Shown here: positions 9,348 to 19,073 of the stretch, one piece after another
Numbering within the stretch: the first letter of the stretch is position 1
Layout: each line of letters begins with the position of its first letter
Source: Diacronema lutheri
Taxonomy: Eukaryota; Haptophyta; Pavlovophyceae; Pavlovales; Pavlovaceae
DNA length: 64,000 nt
Assembly (NCBI GenBank): GCA_019448385.1
Contig: JAGTXO010000058.1
Span: forward strand, 153,337 to 217,336
Direction: 5' to 3'
Translations under genes and position numbers: made by a program
Notes under the pieces: generated by a model
The model's database searches: none
The model's input: only the letters and a program-made list of their open reading frames with translations
Told to the model about the DNA's origin: nothing

Positions 9348-11396
9348 TCAGAGCAACGGCTCGGCGGCCGACGGCGGCGCGAGTGGTGAGGCGTCGCGCG
9401 CGCGTCGGCCGTGCCGGAGCGCGCACGAGGCCTCGGCGCACACGCGCCGCATCGCCACTTTGAGCGCGCCCTGCTTGCCGCCCGCGGCAACCGCCGCGCA
9501 CGCTGAGACGGCCACGCCCGCCGCGGCGAGCACGAGGCACACGAGCGCGCCGAGCAGCGGCGCCGACGAGGGCGTGGCGGTGCCCTCGTCGGCGCGCGCG
9601 CTCGCGCGCCCAGCCGGTGGCGCGCGCGCCGCCGCGCCTTTCGCGAGCTTTGCGCCGTAGGGCGCCGCGCGTGGCGCGGTCGGTATGGCGGCGTGCGATG
9701 GCATGGCCGGCGAATGCGCGTGCAGCTGCGCGAAGAGCGTCGACGCGGGGGGCGAGAGGGCGTTCGATGCGCCGTTGGGCGCAGGCTGGCCATTGGCCGT
9801 GCGTCGCTCGCCACGCGTGCGCGCCCCGCTACCGCCGGCCTGCGCGACGACTGTGGCGGCGACGCCGGCACTGGCCGCGCCGTGCGCACGCTCGTCGACC
9901 AAGGCGGCCTCCTCCTCCTCCGTCGCCTGCGCCTCCTGCTCATCGGCCTCGTCCTTGTCCTTGTCCTCGTCTTCCTCCGCCGCCTCCGCCTCCGCCTCCG
10001 CCGCCTCCGCAGCCGCCACCGCCGCCATGGCGCTGCTGCCGCCGCCGTCCGAGCTCGAGTCGGCCGCAACACCCGCGCCCCCAACTGCCACCGGACCGCC
10101 GGTCGCTTCGTCCGTGCCGGTCGCGTCCGCCTCGTCCGCCGCGCCGTTGTCCGGGCCGTCGCCGCCTGGTGGGAGCGGCAGCGGCAGCGGCGCCGGCTCG
10201 GGCACCAGTGGTGGACCAAGTCCGCCCGTCCCGCCCGACGGCACGTCGGACGGGACGGACGGCGGCGGCGGCGGGTGCGCGGGCGGCGCGACGCAGCCGA
10301 CGTACGTGAGCCACGCATCCTGCTCGGCGATCGCCTCGAGCTGCGCGATCTGCAGCTCGGTGCTCGCGTCGCGCGCGTCGCCCTTGCCCGCCCCTCCGCC
10401 TCCGCTCGTCGCGCGGCTGCCGTCGGGCGCGACGTGGCGCTCGGTGTTGGCGCCGCCGTCATCGCCGCTGCCGTCGCACGGCCCGGCGCGCCGCAGCAGC
10501 AGGAGCATTTCAAAATCGAGCACGAGGTACGTGCCGTCGGCGCAGAGCGTGTGCACCGTCAGCGACGCCCACGCCGACTCCGGATTGAACAGCGCGTTGC
10601 GCTGCCGCACGAATGAGCTGCTGGCTCGGAACGGCGCGAGCGCGCGCGCGAGCCCGTCCGCACCGCGCGCGCACGAGTCGAGGCCCCACCACGAGAAGCA
10701 CGAGTGCGCGTCGTCGGCGAAGAGGGGCGGCGCGCCCGCAAACGCGTCGCTTCCGCTCGTCGCGCTGCTGTTGCCGCCGTCGCCGCCGTCGCCAGGGGCG
10801 GCGCGCTCGTTCCACGCGCGCACGAGCCGCTCGACCGCGCGCAGCTCGGCGGCAAAGTCCGCCTGCGCGCGCCGCGGCGAAGGGCTGCTTGCGCCCTTGC
10901 ACGCCTCGAGGGCGTGCGCGGCGGCGCTCGCGTCGTAGTAATCAAAGTAGTGCGTCGCCCGGAGCGACTGCGGGTCAAGGCGCATGAAGACGAGGTGGAG
11001 GTCGGCGTAGAGCGGCGTGGCGCCCCGCTCGCACTCGTACACGCCCGAGCGCGTGAAGCCGACAGAGTTGTTGCCGAAGAAGATGGTGCGCGGGAAGAGG
11101 GCAACATGACTGAGGCGAAGCCCCGCGAGAAGCACTTCGAGCGCGGCGTGCGCCTGCTCGTACGAGATGGGCGTCGACGCGCCGCCCGGCGCGTAGATGA
11201 GCGCGTCGCGCGCCTTGTTCTCGACGCACGACGTGACGAAGAAGGTGTCGGTCCCCTCGAGGCAATGTTTCCAGACGGTAAGGTCGACCTCGACCGCCTC
11301 GAAGAGCGCTGGCGCTGAGAGGAACGCCTGGGACGAGATTCCTGCCGCGGCCGCGGCAGGGAGCGCGAGCGCCGCGAGGACGACGACGGCGCGCAT
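9348..11396 (-). CDS. Signal-peptide type I membrane protein, unknown family
   Basis: The frame is open further upstream, but ATG at 11396 gives a clear signal peptide (MRAVVVLAALALPAAAAAG), so it is chosen; 682 residues. The N-terminal 330 residues look globular, with cysteines and aromatic motifs: DLTVWKHCLEGTDTFFVTSC, GGASTPISYEQAHAALEVLL, THYFDYYDASAAAHALEACK, HSCFSWWGLDSC. A Pro/Gly linker, a strongly acidic run (EEDEDKDKDEADEQEAQAT) and a C-terminal membrane span LLGALVCLVLAAAGVAVSA follow, then a short basic tail. One expects a lumenal or extracellular domain on a stalk. No family is recognised. The even cysteines suggest disulfides. It is divergent to the LEA2-like gene. Confidence 0.7.
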   Translation of the reverse strand: MRAVVVLAALALPAAAAAGISSQAFLSAPALFEAVEVDLTVWKHCLEGTDTFFVTSCVENKARDALIYAPGGASTPISYEQAHAALEVLLAGLRLSHVALFPRTIFFGNNSVGFTRSGVYECERGATPLYADLHLVFMRLDPQSLRATHYFDYYDASAAAHALEACKGASSPSPRRAQADFAAELRAVERLVRAWNERAAPGDGGDGGNSSATSGSDAFAGAPPLFADDAHSCFSWWGLDSCARGADGLARALAPFRASSSFVRQRNALFNPESAWASLTVHTLCADGTYLVLDFEMLLLLRRAGPCDGSGDDGGANTERHVAPDGSRATSGGGGAGKGDARDASTELQIAQLEAIAEQDAWLTYVGCVAPPAHPPPPPSVPSDVPSGGTGGLGPPLVPEPAPLPLPLPPGGDGPDNGAADEADATGTDEATGGPVAVGGAGVAADSSSDGGGSSAMAAVAAAEAAEAEAEAAEEDEDKDKDEADEQEAQATEEEEAALVDERAHGAASAGVAATVVAQAGGSGARTRGERRTANGQPAPNGASNALSPPASTLFAQLHAHSPAMPSHAAIPTAPRAAPYGAKLAKGAAARAPPAGRASARADEGTATPSSAPLLGALVCLVLAAAGVAVSACAAVAAGGKQGALKVAMRRVCAEASCALRHGRRARDASPLAPPSAAEPLL

Positions 11397-11734
11397 TCGC
11401 CAAAGGACGGATTTGGCGATGCGTCTTGAGTGGAAAAGGGGATGGGGGCGGGAGAGTTCCTCAACGTAATTTAATCGCGGCGAGTGTGCACGCGGGCGTC
11501 GGCGTCGCTCGGCGACGGACGGCGCTTGCACAGGCGGAGAGACCCGCCGCTCGCTCGGCCTCGGCGGCCTCGGCTCAACGAGCATGGCACGTGGAGTCGC
11601 TCGCGCACGTGCGCGCACACACACCCCTGGCTCGCCCGAGCGGCCGGGCTGGGATGCCAAATTCTCGGCCCGCCTGTCAGTCGACAGTTATCCGCGCGCC
11701 ATATTTGTTACGCGCAGGGATCCGGCCGCGCGCC
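11397..11734. promoter_or_regulatory. Divergent intergenic region
   Basis: 338 bp separate the start codons of the signal-peptide membrane protein (-) and the LEA2-like gene (+). It includes an AT-richer stretch (cctcaacgtaatttaatcg at 11458-11477) and, near the right gene, gccatatttgttacgcg, the likeliest core-promoter DNA. Confidence 0.4.
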
Positions 11735-13700
11735 ATGGAGACCGCGGCGCCTCCCGGCACGTACGGCCGCGGCGCGAGCCTGCTCGGTCGGCGCGCGCCG
11801 ACGCGCCTTCGCCCGGCCGTCGCTTGCTGCTACCTCACCGTCCCCGCCGTCGCCTACGCGGCGTACGTGCTGGCGTCCGTGCTGCGGATGCTGCTGTGCA
11901 CGTCCTTCGAGGTGGTGGAGGCGGACGTGGGTGGGCTCTGCTCGGAGCTCGTGCGCGTGCGCGCGCTTCTCCGCGTCCATTCGCCCAGCCGCGTCGCCGT
12001 TCGCCTCTCGCCGCTCGTGCTCGACGTGTCCGACGGTGTGTCCCCTTCTGCAACGATCGCGCGGCTTCGGCTGCCGGCGCAGACGCTGCGACACGGCGCG
12101 CAGCTGTGGGAGGTGGGCGCGCTGATCGAGCTGGTCGACCCCGAGTCGTTTGGCGCCCTCGTCGCCAGTCTCGATGGCACGCCGCAGCGTGCGCTGACGC
12201 CGCCCGGCGCGCGCGCGGTCGCGGACGGCGCGGACGGCGGCGCGGACGGCGGCGCGGACGGCGGCGCGGACGGCGGCGCGGACGGCGCGGACGCGCCGCG
12301 CGCGCGCTTCGAGACGATCGGTCTGGCACTGCACGGCTCGGTAAGCACGGACGCGCTGTTCGGGCTCCCGATCTCCGTGCCCGTTGCCTTCGCCTTCCAT
12401 CTCAACCCCGCGCGCATGCGCGACCCATCGAAACCGCGCATGAGCGCCAAGGAATCGGCAGAATGGCGGGCGCTGCGCGCCAAACGGTGTGGGTGCGCAG
12501 AGCGGATGCGCGCGGCGGTGGCGGCGGAGGACGCGTCGCACCGCATCGCCGTGCGCTGGGCGAGCGCCGACCGGCTCCACGTGAGCGTCACGCTGCGCGT
12601 GTCGATGCGCGCGGGCGGCGCGCGCCTTTCTGCCGCGTTCCCGCCAATTTCCGCAGAGCTCTTCACACCGCGCGCGGGCGCGGGCGCGGGCGTGGGCGCG
12701 GGCAACGGGACGGTGGCAGGCGTGGGCGGCGTGCACGCGTCAAGCTGGCTCACTGGCGGTTTCGGTGGCGGTGTCGGTGGCGGTTTCGGCGGCCTGTTGC
12801 CCCTCGCGCAATTCTCCGTGCGGCGCTGGCGCATCGCGCCGCCGGCGCTCGGCGCGGCCGCGCGGCGCGGCGCGGCGGGCGCGGCGGTGGCGGCGCGCGC
12901 GGACATGCTGGGTGGCGCTGGCAAGGGCGGCAAGTCGCCGGCGCCCGCCGCACCCGCCAGCGACGCGCCGCCGCCTGGCGTCGAGACGCGCGCGCGCCGC
13001 GCGCGATCCACGCCAGTGGCCGGCCGCGTCCGCGGAGGCAGTCCGGCGGGCGGCGGCGTGCGCGGCGTGGACAACGCAGTCGTGGTTGAGATGGACGTTG
13101 TGATGGTGCGCGTGCCGCGCCGCCCGCGTGCCGCGCCTCCGCAGCGCGCGGTCGGCGCCAACGCCCAAGGGCGCGGCGGGCGCACAGAGCCTCCCCCCTC
13201 CCCCCCTTTGCGCGCACACGCGTCCTCAGGAGCGGGCTGTGCACGGACGCGCGCTGGACGCGTGGGCGTCGCTCGTGCTCGACAACGGCGTGCTCCCGCC
13301 GCTCTTCGCGACGGGCTCTTCCGACGGGGAGATTGCGGCGCTCCGTCCGACCTCGGTGCTTGAGGGCGACCCGCTGTACAACAACGCGAGCGAGGCGTGC
13401 GCGCTGCAGCGCGCGCTGCGCGGCGCGCTCGCACGCGCGTACGCCGGCTCGCCGCTTGCGGACGCGCCCAAGTCGCTGCGCGATGGCGCGCGCTTCTTCG
13501 CATGCGCGTGGCGGACGGCGGGCGACGGGCCGCACGGCGCGACGTCGCTCGTCGGCGGCGTCGCGCAGCTCGCGCAGTGCTCGCACGCCGCCGACGCGGA
13601 CGCGGCCGCCAGCGGCGGCAGGAGTAGCGGCGAGGCAGCCGCGGTGCAGTTTGCGCGCGGCATGTTCGACCGCCTCGTCGGCTCGGAGCGCGTCGGTTGA
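11735..13700 (+). CDS. Membrane-anchored LEA2-like beta-sandwich protein
   Basis: Exons 11735-13105 and 13230-13700 with a 124-bp phase-0 intron (GTGCGC...CCTCAG), 613 residues. A single N-terminal span PAVACCYLTVPAVAYAAYVL lies at about 30-55. The segment VRVRALLRVHSPSRVAVRLS, then VSPSATIARLRLPAQTL and ALIELVDPESFGALVASL, has the pattern of LEA type-2/WHy domains (small polar residues after a strand, NP/SP motif, repeated hydrophobic strands). An (GGAD)n tandem (12225-12285) interrupts it. A second strand-rich region (HRIAVRWASADRLHVSVTLR) may be another such domain. After the intron the C terminus GRALDAWASLVLDNGVLPPL is globular and unrecognised. The overall shape resembles proteins tethered at membrane contact sites or NDR/HIN1-like proteins; the role is inferred only from this. 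Confidence 0.6.
12225..12285 (+). repeat. 12-bp in-frame tandem repeat (GGAD)n
   Basis: About five copies of ggcgcggacggc encode Gly-Gly-Ala-Asp inside the LEA2-like gene. Confidence 0.85.
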
Positions 13701-13865
13701 CCGCACCGATTGCCTCGTCGGCACGGTCACACCGACGCAGCTGGCATCCCGCCATTTTTCCTTGACCGTTCTTATGGGAATGATACCCGTGAATGGAGGC
13801 GAAATAAATAATAATGAACGGTTGAAGGTCTAAGGGCTAAAAAGGGCGGCGCGAGAGGCTGCACC
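13701..13865. promoter_or_regulatory. Intergenic promoter region, locally AT-rich
   Basis: The DNA at about 13750-13855 (tgaatggaggcgaaataaat followed by aataatgaacgg) is one of the most AT-rich stretches of the window. It directly precedes the bestrophin-like gene in the same orientation, so it probably holds both the 3' end of the previous transcript and the promoter of the next. Confidence 0.35.
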
Positions 13866-15814
13866 ATGACGCGCGGCGCGGCCTTGCTGGTGCCCGAGTC
13901 CTTCACGCGGCTCGTGTTTGACGACCTGAAGCCCGCTGTGTACAAGGGTGGCGAGGGCAACCAGATCATGCTCGACAGCTCAACGTGAGCAGCGTGCGCG
14001 CGGACGCTCGCCGCGCCAACCTGTTGCGCGCCGCGGTGTTCGCGCGCGCCTCGTGCACGGTCGATCCCACGCTCGCCGTGCCCTGTCGGGCGCGCCTCGC
14101 GCACGGCCACCGTGATCGGCCGCGCCGCACACATGCGCGGCGGTGCGCGCGCCGCGCGGTAGATACGGCTACTGGCCCGAGTCTCTCTTCGCGCTACACG
14201 GCCGGCCGTTGCCGCTCGGGCCGCTTCTCATCTACACGCTGTGGGCCATCGGCGCGACCACGCTCGCCATGCTCGTCCGCGTCGGCGACGATGGCGAGCC
14301 GACGATCACGCTGCATGTGAACGTTCTCGGCGTTTCCGGGACCGCCCTCTTTTTCCTTCTCGTCTTCCGCACGAACGCCTCGTGCGCGCGCGCCGCGCGC
14401 CGGGCCGCGCCGCGCCGCGCCGTGCGCGCGGCCGAGCGCGGATGGCGGCGTGGGGCGAAGGCAGGGGCGTCGCGGCGTGCCTCGCGCGCGCCGCGCGCGT
14501 GTGCGCAGGCGCGGCCGAAGAGGCGGCGTCCGAATGGGCTGCCAGGTGGATGGGTGGGGATGGGGGACGGGGGGAGGGTGGGGGGGCGACGGCAGGCGGC
14601 GGAGCGCAACATGCCGCGCGCGAGCTGCGCCAGCGCGTGCGCTCTGCGCCGGCGCGTCAGCCTGTGGCGCTCGCTTCCTTTTCGCCTAGCCTGTGGCGCA
14701 CGCACCCTTTTTGCCTCTCGCGCGCAGCTACTAGCCCCCGACCCCCCCCCCCCCCCCCCCCGCCCCCGGGTTCGCTTCCGTCCCCGCCCCCGCCCCTGCC
14801 CCCGCCCACCCGGGCCCCGCCGCCCACACCGCGGCGCGCAGCTACGACCGTTGGTGGGAGGGTCGTAAGATGTGGGGTGACGTAACGGCGTGCTGCCGAA
14901 ATTTTACGCGCCAGGTGATCGCGCACATCGGCCCCGAGCCGCGCGGCGCGCTGTTCGCGCCGGCGAGCGAACCGTCCGCGGCCGAGCGCGTCGACACGCT
15001 CGTGCGCTGGGCGGTTGCCTTCGCCATCGTCGCCAAGCAGCACCTGCGCGACGAGCGCGAGCTGTCGACGACGCTGCGCGGGATCATCCGCACGACGCAC
15101 GCGCGAGAGGTGCAAGCCGCGAAGCACCGGCCCCTCTTCGTCGCCGAGCGGATCACGATGGAGCTCGCGGCGGCGCAGCGCGCGGGCTTGCTCGACTCGG
15201 TGGAGAAGATGGCGCTCGACGCGAACCTGAGCGCGATGGTGCGCGCGGTCACGTCGATGGAGCGGATCGTGCGCACGCGCATGCCGTTTGCGTACATTGT
15301 GCACCTGCGGTCGTTTTTGGTTTTATGGCTTCTCGCGCTGCCCTTCACGATGGTGGTCTATTTAAATTGGGGCGGCGTGCTCGCGTGCACGCTGATCGCG
15401 TATTCGCTGCTTGGGCTCGAGACGATTGGCGTCGAGGTCGAGCAGCCGTTTGGCCGCGACTACTGCGACCTGCCGCTCGACCAGCTCGTCGATGTGCTCA
15501 AGTCCAACTTGCTCGAGGCGCTGAAGCGGCACGAGGTACGAACCGACGGCGGTGCGGCCTGGAGCGGAGGCGACGGCGGCGTGGCAGCTCGCGGCGACGA
15601 CGGCGCGGACGGCGGCGGCGGCCGTGGCAGAGGCGCGGCGCACGCCAACGGCGCGGCGAACGGCGGCGCGTGCGGCGGCGGTGCACAGTACCACGGGCTG
15701 CCGTCGCGCGGCGGCCGCGTGGTGCGCGACGTGCTGCTCGGCCGCGGGCCGGGCAGCGGCTCGGCGCGCAGATTGTACGGCGGGCGGCAAAACTCGCTGA
15801 TCGTGCTCCAGTGA
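13866..15814 (+). CDS. Bestrophin-like anion channel (UPF0187 family)
   Basis: Three exons: 13866-13984, 14163-14381, 14842-15814; introns of 178 and 460 bp, phases agreeing; 436 residues. Family motifs lie in order: PESFTRLVFDDLKPAVYKG, GPLLIYTLWAIGATTLAMLV (TM1), LGVSGTALFFLLVFRTNASY joined across the intron to DRWWEGRKMWGDV (the family RWWEgRk motif), then LWLLALPFTMVVYLNWGGVL and CTLIAYSLLGLETIGVEVEQ, and PFGRDYCDLPLDQ. Bestrophins form pentameric chloride channels. This type, without the acidic calcium clasp of animal bestrophins, matches bacterial and plastid (VCCN1/BST) members; thylakoid placement in algae is known for relatives and only inferred here. The C-terminal 90 residues are a Gly-rich tail. 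The second intron carries a G-rich stretch and a C20 run. Confidence 0.92.
14742..14761. repeat. C20 homopolymer in bestrophin intron 2
   Basis: Twenty uninterrupted C on the + strand lie 81 bp before the 3' splice site. A G-rich stretch (14555-14587, runs of 4-7 G) is upstream in the same intron. Confidence 0.95.
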
Positions 15815-16586
15815 TATATTGGCTGGTGGAAAGGGGGAGGGGGTAGGGGCCTTCGGGGGTGGAAGAATTGTCCGCTCCGTCACGTGACGGAGGGTCCAGG
15901 CCGGACCGTCGGAGGGCCCGAGGCCATGGAATTCGGGGCCAAATGACTGGGCTTTGCGCCCGCCACCGCCACGGCTGCCGGCCAGGCGTGGGCCAGGCGT
16001 GCCATGCGCACCATCGCATGGTCGAGCCTCGCGCTCCAGCGCTCGCGCCAGCGCCTGGCGGGCGGTGGTCGACGTGCGGTCATCGCCGGGCGAGGCGCAG
16101 CCCCCCCCCCCCCCCCCCTTTTTTTTTGGGTTTTTGGTTTTTGTTTTGCGGCAGCAGCCCGTCGCCGAGCGCGCACGCCGAGCGGCGCTGCTAGCAAAGC
16201 CGCCGGAGCGAGAGCGGTCGGCACACGTCGCGGCAGACGATGAGTGGCTGGTCAGAGCGCAGCCCAACGTCCATCGCATGCGCCTTGACGCGCCGCGGCT
16301 CTGCCGCCGCCGCCGCCGCAACCCGCCGCCGCTGCCGCGACCGCCACCACCCGCCGCCGCTGCCGCGTCAACGTCAGCGTTGGATGACCTCTCCACTTTC
16401 CCGGGCAGAAAGAGGCGCGATTTGACCCCGCCCGTCAGCATCAGCCGCCCAGGTCGTCCGCAGACGCGGGCAGACGCGCTCGGTGCACATGTGGCTGCGC
16501 CCTCTCCGCGTACAGCGAAGGCGCACTTCGCGGTCTTCCGCACCGAGGAGCTGCTCCGGCTGATTGCGCGCTTCTGCCTGCGCGCA
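15815..16586. other. Intergenic with C18T9 tract and repeat fragments
   Basis: There is no intact gene. 15831-15856 is G-rich (ggggga/gggggt runs). C18 then T9 occupy 16101-16127. DNA at about 16155-16270 matches a dispersed module also present near 40440-40570. On the + strand 16525-16583 encodes FAVFRTEELLRLIARFCLRA, nearly identical to the N terminus of the F-box-like gene at 28117. The homology stops at cttctgcctgcgc, the point where a second truncated copy begins at 30333. Confidence 0.6.
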
Positions 16587-18969
16587 CTACAAGCACCATT
16601 CGACAATCACGCTTGCGGGCGGCACGCTCACGCGGCAGAGCACGCTGTTGACGACGACCAAGCCGGTCGGCGGCTGCTGTGACGAGGGGGTGCCGCCTGG
16701 CCCCGCCACGAAGGCATCGCCCTCGAGCAGCGCGCAGCAGCCGTCGAGCTCGGCGTGCCCCGTGCCGGCGAGCACCACGCGCGCGCCCGCGCGAAGCCGG
16801 GGAGCGTGCGGTGTGGCGCGCACCCATCCATCGGCGTCTCGGAGCGGCACGGCGGATCCAGGCGGCAAGGGCTCGCGCTTGCGCAGGGCCAGGCCGAGTT
16901 CGGCGTCCAGACACCGCACGCGCTGCGCGTCCGCCTCGGAAAGGTTTGGCAGGAGCACGCAGCGGCGCCCGCGCGCGCTCGCGCGCGTTTGCTCGCCGCC
17001 TGCGTCCATCTCCTCGCCGAGGTATGGCGGCAGCACACCGTAGCGCACAAGCTCGCGCGCCGCTCGCCCGACAAGCGCCTCGGGGCAGTCAAGTGAAAGG
17101 GTGGGCGGCTCGACGCCGTCCGCCATGTGCGCGCCATCCGCAAAGCCGTCGGCCGAGCGGACAAAGAAGGAGGAGCAACGTTGCGCGATGCTGAAGCGGT
17201 CTGCGCGGATCTTCGCGCGGTCGCTCGAGGCCCAACTGATCGTGTGGCCTGACGGGATCGCGGTGTTTGGCACGCGCGGCTCGTCGTCGTTCACGGCTTC
17301 GTCGCCGCCTCCGACCGCTTCAAAGTGATGCGCGGTCAGCGTGCCTCGGGTCTCGCGCAGGTACTGCAGGATGGATTCGTCGTCCGGGAAGTTTGGCTCC
17401 CACGGCACGGGGCCCGACGTGTACAGCACTTGGGGCCGGCGCAACGTGTGCACGTGCAGGACGGTCGTCATGTTCCCCTGCGCGGCGGCGTGAGGGCAGC
17501 GCCGCAGTGGGCACAGCAGCCTCGGCGCACGGCCAAAGGCGAGCATTCGGGGCGGGCCGCGCGCGCACTGCCAGCTCGACCACGCCCGAGAGCGCGTCGG
17601 TGCGCACGGAGAGCTGGCTGCGCAGCTTGCCAAGTCGCTTGAAGGCGAGCGAGGCGTGCAGCCGCTCGTCGCCCGGTTTGGCGCCGCCGCTGCCGGCCGC
17701 GCGGAACGCGCGGTCGGCGATGCACAGCCGCCTCAGGCCATCAATCGGCGGCCTGCCCTCTTGGGGACGGAGCAAGTGCCGGTCGAAGGAGTCTTCGTCG
17801 AGCCGATCGGGGCGCATGAGCTCGGGCATCACACCGATCGCAAACTGGCGCCGCGCGTACTTGAGCAGCCGCGACTCGTACGTCTGCGAGCGCCTCGACG
17901 TGTCCACGACGTTCACGCGCGTGGCCAGCGCGCGCAGCGCGCGAGGGAGGCACACGAGGCGTTCCCCGTCAAAGCCGAAGGCGCAACAGTCCACGTCGAA
18001 CGACGTGAGCACGTCCGCGGGCGAGTCAAACAGCTTGAGGACGACCTGCACGTGGCGCCTTGGGAAGCCGACGGCAAACGTTACGGCCGAGCCCGAAGAA
18101 ATCACCGCGGCAGCCGCGTCCGCGTTCCGCTGCACGACCTCGAGCACGTGCTCGGCAATGCTCACCGCCTCATCCGCCGTGGGCGCGACGCCGTCGTCCC
18201 CGCCGACGATGAAAAGGTCGATGTCGGTCGAGAAGCGGAATGGCGAGCGCTCCGGGTCCTCAGACGTGCGCTTCTTGGGGCCGGGGCCCGGCGTCGGGTC
18301 AAAGTAAGCCGCACGCTTCGCTCCATCAGGCGTACGCCCCGCGCACGCGACGACGCTGCCACCAGCCGCGAGCAGGTTGGTCCAGTCGAGGCCGTCGAGC
18401 AGCCCGCCCGAGAACTCGTCCCAGTTCTTCTTGAAGCCGGCAGCGTCCTCGAGCGCGTTGCGCCAGCCGGGCTCGTGCGCCGCGAAATGGCGAGCGCGCG
18501 TCGAAGCAAAGAGCACGCAGCTCGGCGGGAGCGGCAGGTCGAGCTCGCAGCCGTGCGCGAGGTATTGCGTGTACCGATCGACGGCGAACGGATTGATGAG
18601 CGGCGACTCGATGCTGTCCGCCGCGAGGCCCCCGGCGCGCGCATCGCGGTAGGCGCTCTCGTCGCGGCGGATCGCGTCCTCTAACAGCCCTGCGCGCGAG
18701 GCGAGGCGCCGGAGCTCGGCCGCGCCGCGCGGCTCGGGCAAGGTGGCCACGCGATCCAGCGCGCCGTCAGCGCCGGCGGCGAGCGTGACGCCGGCGAGGC
18801 GGCAGAAGGCGAGCGCGCGCGCGGGGAGCTCGGCCAGCAGCTCGAGCAAGATCTGAACGGGCAGCCTTGCGAGACGCTCGGCGAGCTGCATCAGCTCGGC
18901 GTCCGTCAAGTCGCCGGCGGCCCAGCGGGTGAGCGCGCGCGCCGCGCGTTTGCTGAGCGAGTCGGCCAT
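16587..18969 (-). CDS. Nucleotidyltransferase-fold protein (GGS...DID motif), possible N-terminal F-box-like region
   Basis: Two exons, 17569-18969 and 16587-17477, separated by a 91-bp phase-0 intron (GCA|GTGCGC...CGCAG|GGG); 763 residues. The N terminus (LARLPVQILLELLAELPARA) could be F-box-like. The centre has the Pol-beta-type nucleotidyltransferase signature: NLLAAGGSVVACAG followed about 35 residues later by FRFSTDIDLFIVGG. Next come VISSGSAVTFAVGFPRRHVQ, VLKLFDSPADVLTSFDVDCC and DTSRRSQTYESRLLKYARRQ. From memory, this arrangement occurs in large uncharacterised protein families of fungi, algae and some large viruses, often near ankyrin repeats. After the intron HVHTLRRPQVLYTSGPVPWE continues a separate C-terminal domain. 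The substrate is unknown. Alternative start at 19014. Confidence 0.7.
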
Positions 18970-19073
18970 CTTCGCAGACCGCTCAGATGGACGGAAGGAG
19001 GTATGGCGGCGCACGCGTCGGATTGGCTAATCGACCTTTGCTACTGATTATCTCGTTATAAATCGAAGCCGCC
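18970..19073. promoter_or_regulatory. Short divergent promoter region
   Basis: 104 bp lie between the start codons of the nucleotidyltransferase-like (-) and FHA (+) genes. It contains an AT-rich patch (tattggattatctcgttata-like DNA at about 19018-19066), the likely core promoter(s). Confidence 0.45.
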
